From Chondrus crispus (Eukaryota > Rhodophyta > Florideophyceae > Gigartinales > Gigartinaceae), in the NCBI RefSeq assembly GCF_000350225.1, contig NW_005179057.1, forward strand, positions 759,618 through 823,617: DNA of 64,000 bases. Direction: 5' to 3'. Below are positions 61,525 to 64,000 of the stretch, piece after piece. The notes beneath the pieces were generated by a model that was not told where the DNA came from, did not search any database, and was given only the letters and a program-made list of their open reading frames with translations. The translations under genes and the position numbers were made by a program. Position 1 is the first letter of the stretch; every line of letters begins with the position of its first letter.

Positions 61525-63937
61525 TTAAACATCTTCAGATTTCTGTCCCTGGCTGCTATGTTTGGCTCTCACTGTATCCTGAAATGTACGTTTCTCTGCT
61601 TCCGTTATAGACGTGCGAACCAATGTGTCCACGGAGTGCCACTCTTCCCAACATCTTTTACATATTGCTTGCCTACAAACTACGCACCACTTTCGCTCTC
61701 TTGGTCCACTTTTCTTTGTATAGCGCATCTCTCTATACTTCAAAACATGAGTGTAAGGGCAAAGAGAGCAGTATGTCGCTTGTCCTTTGACAGTGCTATG
61801 TATCAGTGTTGAACTTAATCTTCGCGCTTTGTCTGTTGCTCTGTTGTATTTTTTGGCAGCTTCAAAGCCATACATTGGCTTTAAAGACGTAGGTTCTGGA
61901 CCATGTAGGACTGGCGAAGAAGCGTTCTGCGATGTGCGTCGCCCACTACATGACATGTAGTAGTCGTTAACTTCAGCTGCCAGGCCTCTAACAAAAGCAC
62001 CGAACGTCTCACACTGCGTTATACCATATCGTAATTTTGGTATATCTGGACCTACTGGTGTTGCTTGCCACATAACAACTCGTAAGTAGCCCCTTGCTTC
62101 TTGCAACTGCTAGGCGGTGTAAAATAGCCGCGTTGTTAACCTGAGAACATAAGATACGTCCAATCACGCTTACGATTGGATTCTCGGACGTGTTGGTCTT
62201 TTTCAAAGACTTTATTGCTCTACTGTACTCGTCAACGCCGCCCTCTAAAGAGTTCCAGTAAACCAGCAGTGTAGGCCTTACCATTCGAGCAGGAGGCAGA
62301 GGCATGCCTCTATCTCGTACCAGTTTTTTGTATGCCATGCTAAGCCCATAGAAGGATGCAAAACAGTGGAGGTCAGAAGCAAATGATGCCTGCAACATAT
62401 CGTCGTATTCTTGCGGTATACTTGAAGAGGGTAATCCCACCCACTTAAATGCGGCCAACTGAATTTCTTCAAGGCAATGTTGGTATGAATTTCTCAGCAG
62501 TTGGGAGAACTGTAAAAGGACTGCATACAGAATTTTTCCAGTGCCCATGGAGCTCCCTTTTGCAACTACAAATACAACTTGGTCTACCCCAAAAACAACT
62601 GTGTGGTGCAGACATTGAAGTCTGTAAGGCGTGCTCGGTACCACCTCTTGAAAATAACTGTTATCTTCAGTTGACGTTCCAATATCTGCTATATGAAAAA
62701 GTCGACCGCGGCAATCAGCGACATGTTTTGCGTCTTCAATGGTCCGCGGAGATGTCATGGTCTTAATCTCAATAACCGCGCAAATAATTTCATTAGAAGC
62801 TCCCAGAAGCCCGCACAGACCATCTGGACTGTCACCAAGCATGTCGTTGCCTCTTTGACATACTAGACCAAGTCTTTTGATGTAGTCCACTCGCAAATGC
62901 GTGTTACCACGGTCCCAGACAAATAAAGAATTTATCGCTCCATTATTTGCTCCTGCTTCGAGACACGGGGTGCTCGCAACAAAAGAAGGAAGAGCTTTTA
63001 GAACTTCTGTTTCATTAATAGATCCTTCCTTCATACCAGCAGTGGCAACTAAAGGCTTCATTACCCAAGACGATAATGAAGCCTTCAGCAGCTCATGTTT
63101 CACAGCCTCGGCGTCCCTCGCCATGCGTCCCTCCTCATCCAACACTTCTGGCCCCTGCAGAGTGTCTGTTCCAGCAATGACAGATTGCTGAATTGAAATA
63201 ATTTTGTTTACTAATTGCTGCTTTCGTAGGGATGGGGGCTGTCTCCGACCGATCTTAGCCAGCATACCCAGAAGGTCGCCTTTTCGCATATCGCTTAGCT
63301 CATCTTCCGATGCCTCCATAAATGCGGTCACAGCCCCCTGTTCGACATCTACACCAACAGATCTCATTGAGATGTTTAAACTTTCACACGTGATGCTCCA
63401 TTTTAGATGCAGCAGCTGCCGAACGTCACTCACATCGTCTGGAAGTCGGGTAGTGTTTGTATCTAACTGCTTTTCCCTTAGCAAAACCGAAAGGCCGGTG
63501 ATGTATCTCTCATAATTACAAGCCGTAGCCAATAGGAAGCTATGCGACGTCCTGGACGTGAAAGCAAACGCCCGGGCTAAAAACCACCCAGGGTCTTCAG
63601 ACTGAAGCAAAGTCAGCTGTCGTACGCGAAAAATTACTTGGTCAACTTTCCGTCGTACGCTGTATGGATCCCTGGCTGTTCTGGTCATGTCCCTAGGTGT
63701 GCGAGCTTGGTTTAGGGGTTCATAAATTGTCTGTAACTGCTCCAACTTAGCCGCATTCAGGCCGTCTCTGAAAGTGCTGCGTGGTATTAATGTAAATCTG
63801 CTGGTTGAGAACAATCTCTCGTTGTTGTGGTACATAGCAGCAACACGGCCACTGGCGCTCTCCCTGTAAACAGCAGCTTCTATAGTTCTCCCGCTCCGGC
63901 CTGCTATTTTTTCCTTGCCCGGTATATGGCACAGCAT
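61525..63937 (-). pseudogene. YqaJ-like nuclease joined to DDE-transposase-like tail
   Basis: Leftward frame of 642 codons (63937-62009) overlapping a 193-codon frame (62106-61525) in another phase. Residues on both sides of the overlap fit one protein with a single frame change. Near residue 305 an ETEVLKALPSFV helix, then GDSPDGLCGLL (about 369) and CAVIEIKTM (about 389) give the E...D...ExK pattern of PD-(D/E)XK exonucleases of the YqaJ/lambda-exo kind. Later, LLVYWNSLEGGVDEYSRAIK (about 566) with SVIGRILCSQVNNAAILHRL resembles the C-terminal DDE portion of piggyBac/IS4-like transposases (NxxGGVD and a late Asn-Ala helix). The end has a Cys/His cluster (YCSLCPY, CVVCRQAICKRCWEEWH) like the piggyBac C-terminal zinc finger. 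A HeH/SAP-like MRKGDLLGMLAKIGRR lies near residue 220. First ATG upstream is not certain. Confidence 0.5.
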
Positions 63938-64000
63938 CCCTTCTCCGAGACAGGCATTCCTTTATGCCTCTTAGCGACAGGGCCATCCCCAAAGACATAT
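63938..64000. other. right edge of window
   Basis: The minus strand is also open here in another phase (63998-63747), so the nuclease-transposase gene may begin beyond the window. Confidence 0.4.

Overview
The window looks like nuclear DNA of a small, compact, repeat-rich eukaryote, most likely a florideophyte red alga such as Chondrus crispus. This is inference from the content: mostly intronless genes, one short canonical intron, Ty3/gypsy and Ty1/copia retroelements, many decayed DNA transposons, and a TIR-NB-ARC-WD40 receptor. No rRNA, tRNA or CRISPR array was recognised. A 100-base run of N marks an assembly gap at 48054-48153.

Layout. 1-4.9 kb: a 35-bp tandem repeat, a 56-bp perfect palindrome and a decayed Tnp2/CACTA-like transposase gene. 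5.4-18.2 kb: a gene-fragment graveyard with damaged or partial copies of host-type genes on both strands (ARP5, a RAD5/HLTF-like SNF2 helicase, a GST-like protein, a membrane protein, the C-terminal part of UTP6, an MFSD5/MOT2-type transporter joined to a TMEM62-like piece) plus two unknown genes. 18.4-38.2 kb: a large, incomplete Ty3/gypsy chromovirus-like fossil with gag, pol and a long antisense ORF between pol and its 3' LTR. A complete-looking, very young Ty1/copia element (31794-37565, LTRs identical as read, 5-bp target duplication) sits inside that LTR. The gypsy insertion abuts a second Tnp2-like transposase fragment at 38.2-38.9 kb.

40.5-48.2 kb is the most unusual region. A leftward gene joins a beta-class DPPY DNA methyltransferase to the start of a SET domain. 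It is divergent from a rightward ParB-like gene, which overlaps a gene for a putative 2-oxoglutarate/Fe(II) dioxygenase. A roughly 250-bp module carrying three 30-bp palindromes, bounded by inverted repeats, lies between the divergent genes. A second copy, interrupted by the assembly gap, lies beyond the dioxygenase gene. I read this as a decaying mobile or selfish island combining DNA methylation, possible DNA or base oxidation, a ParB-type binding protein and candidate binding sites. All three genes have interrupted frames.

48.6-64 kb: a pogo-type transposase remnant; a TIR-NB-ARC-WD40 NLR-like gene with ten near-identical 126-129-bp WD repeats and two interruptions; a 405-bp tandem duplication; a 637-bp PIF/Harbinger-like element with a TTA duplication; a second pogo remnant; and a leftward gene joining a PD-(D/E)XK (YqaJ-like) nuclease to a DDE-transposase-like C-terminal part. 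Very few genes in the window are intact. The copia element and the 718-aa unknown gene at 12.1-14.3 kb are the clearest long unbroken coding units.
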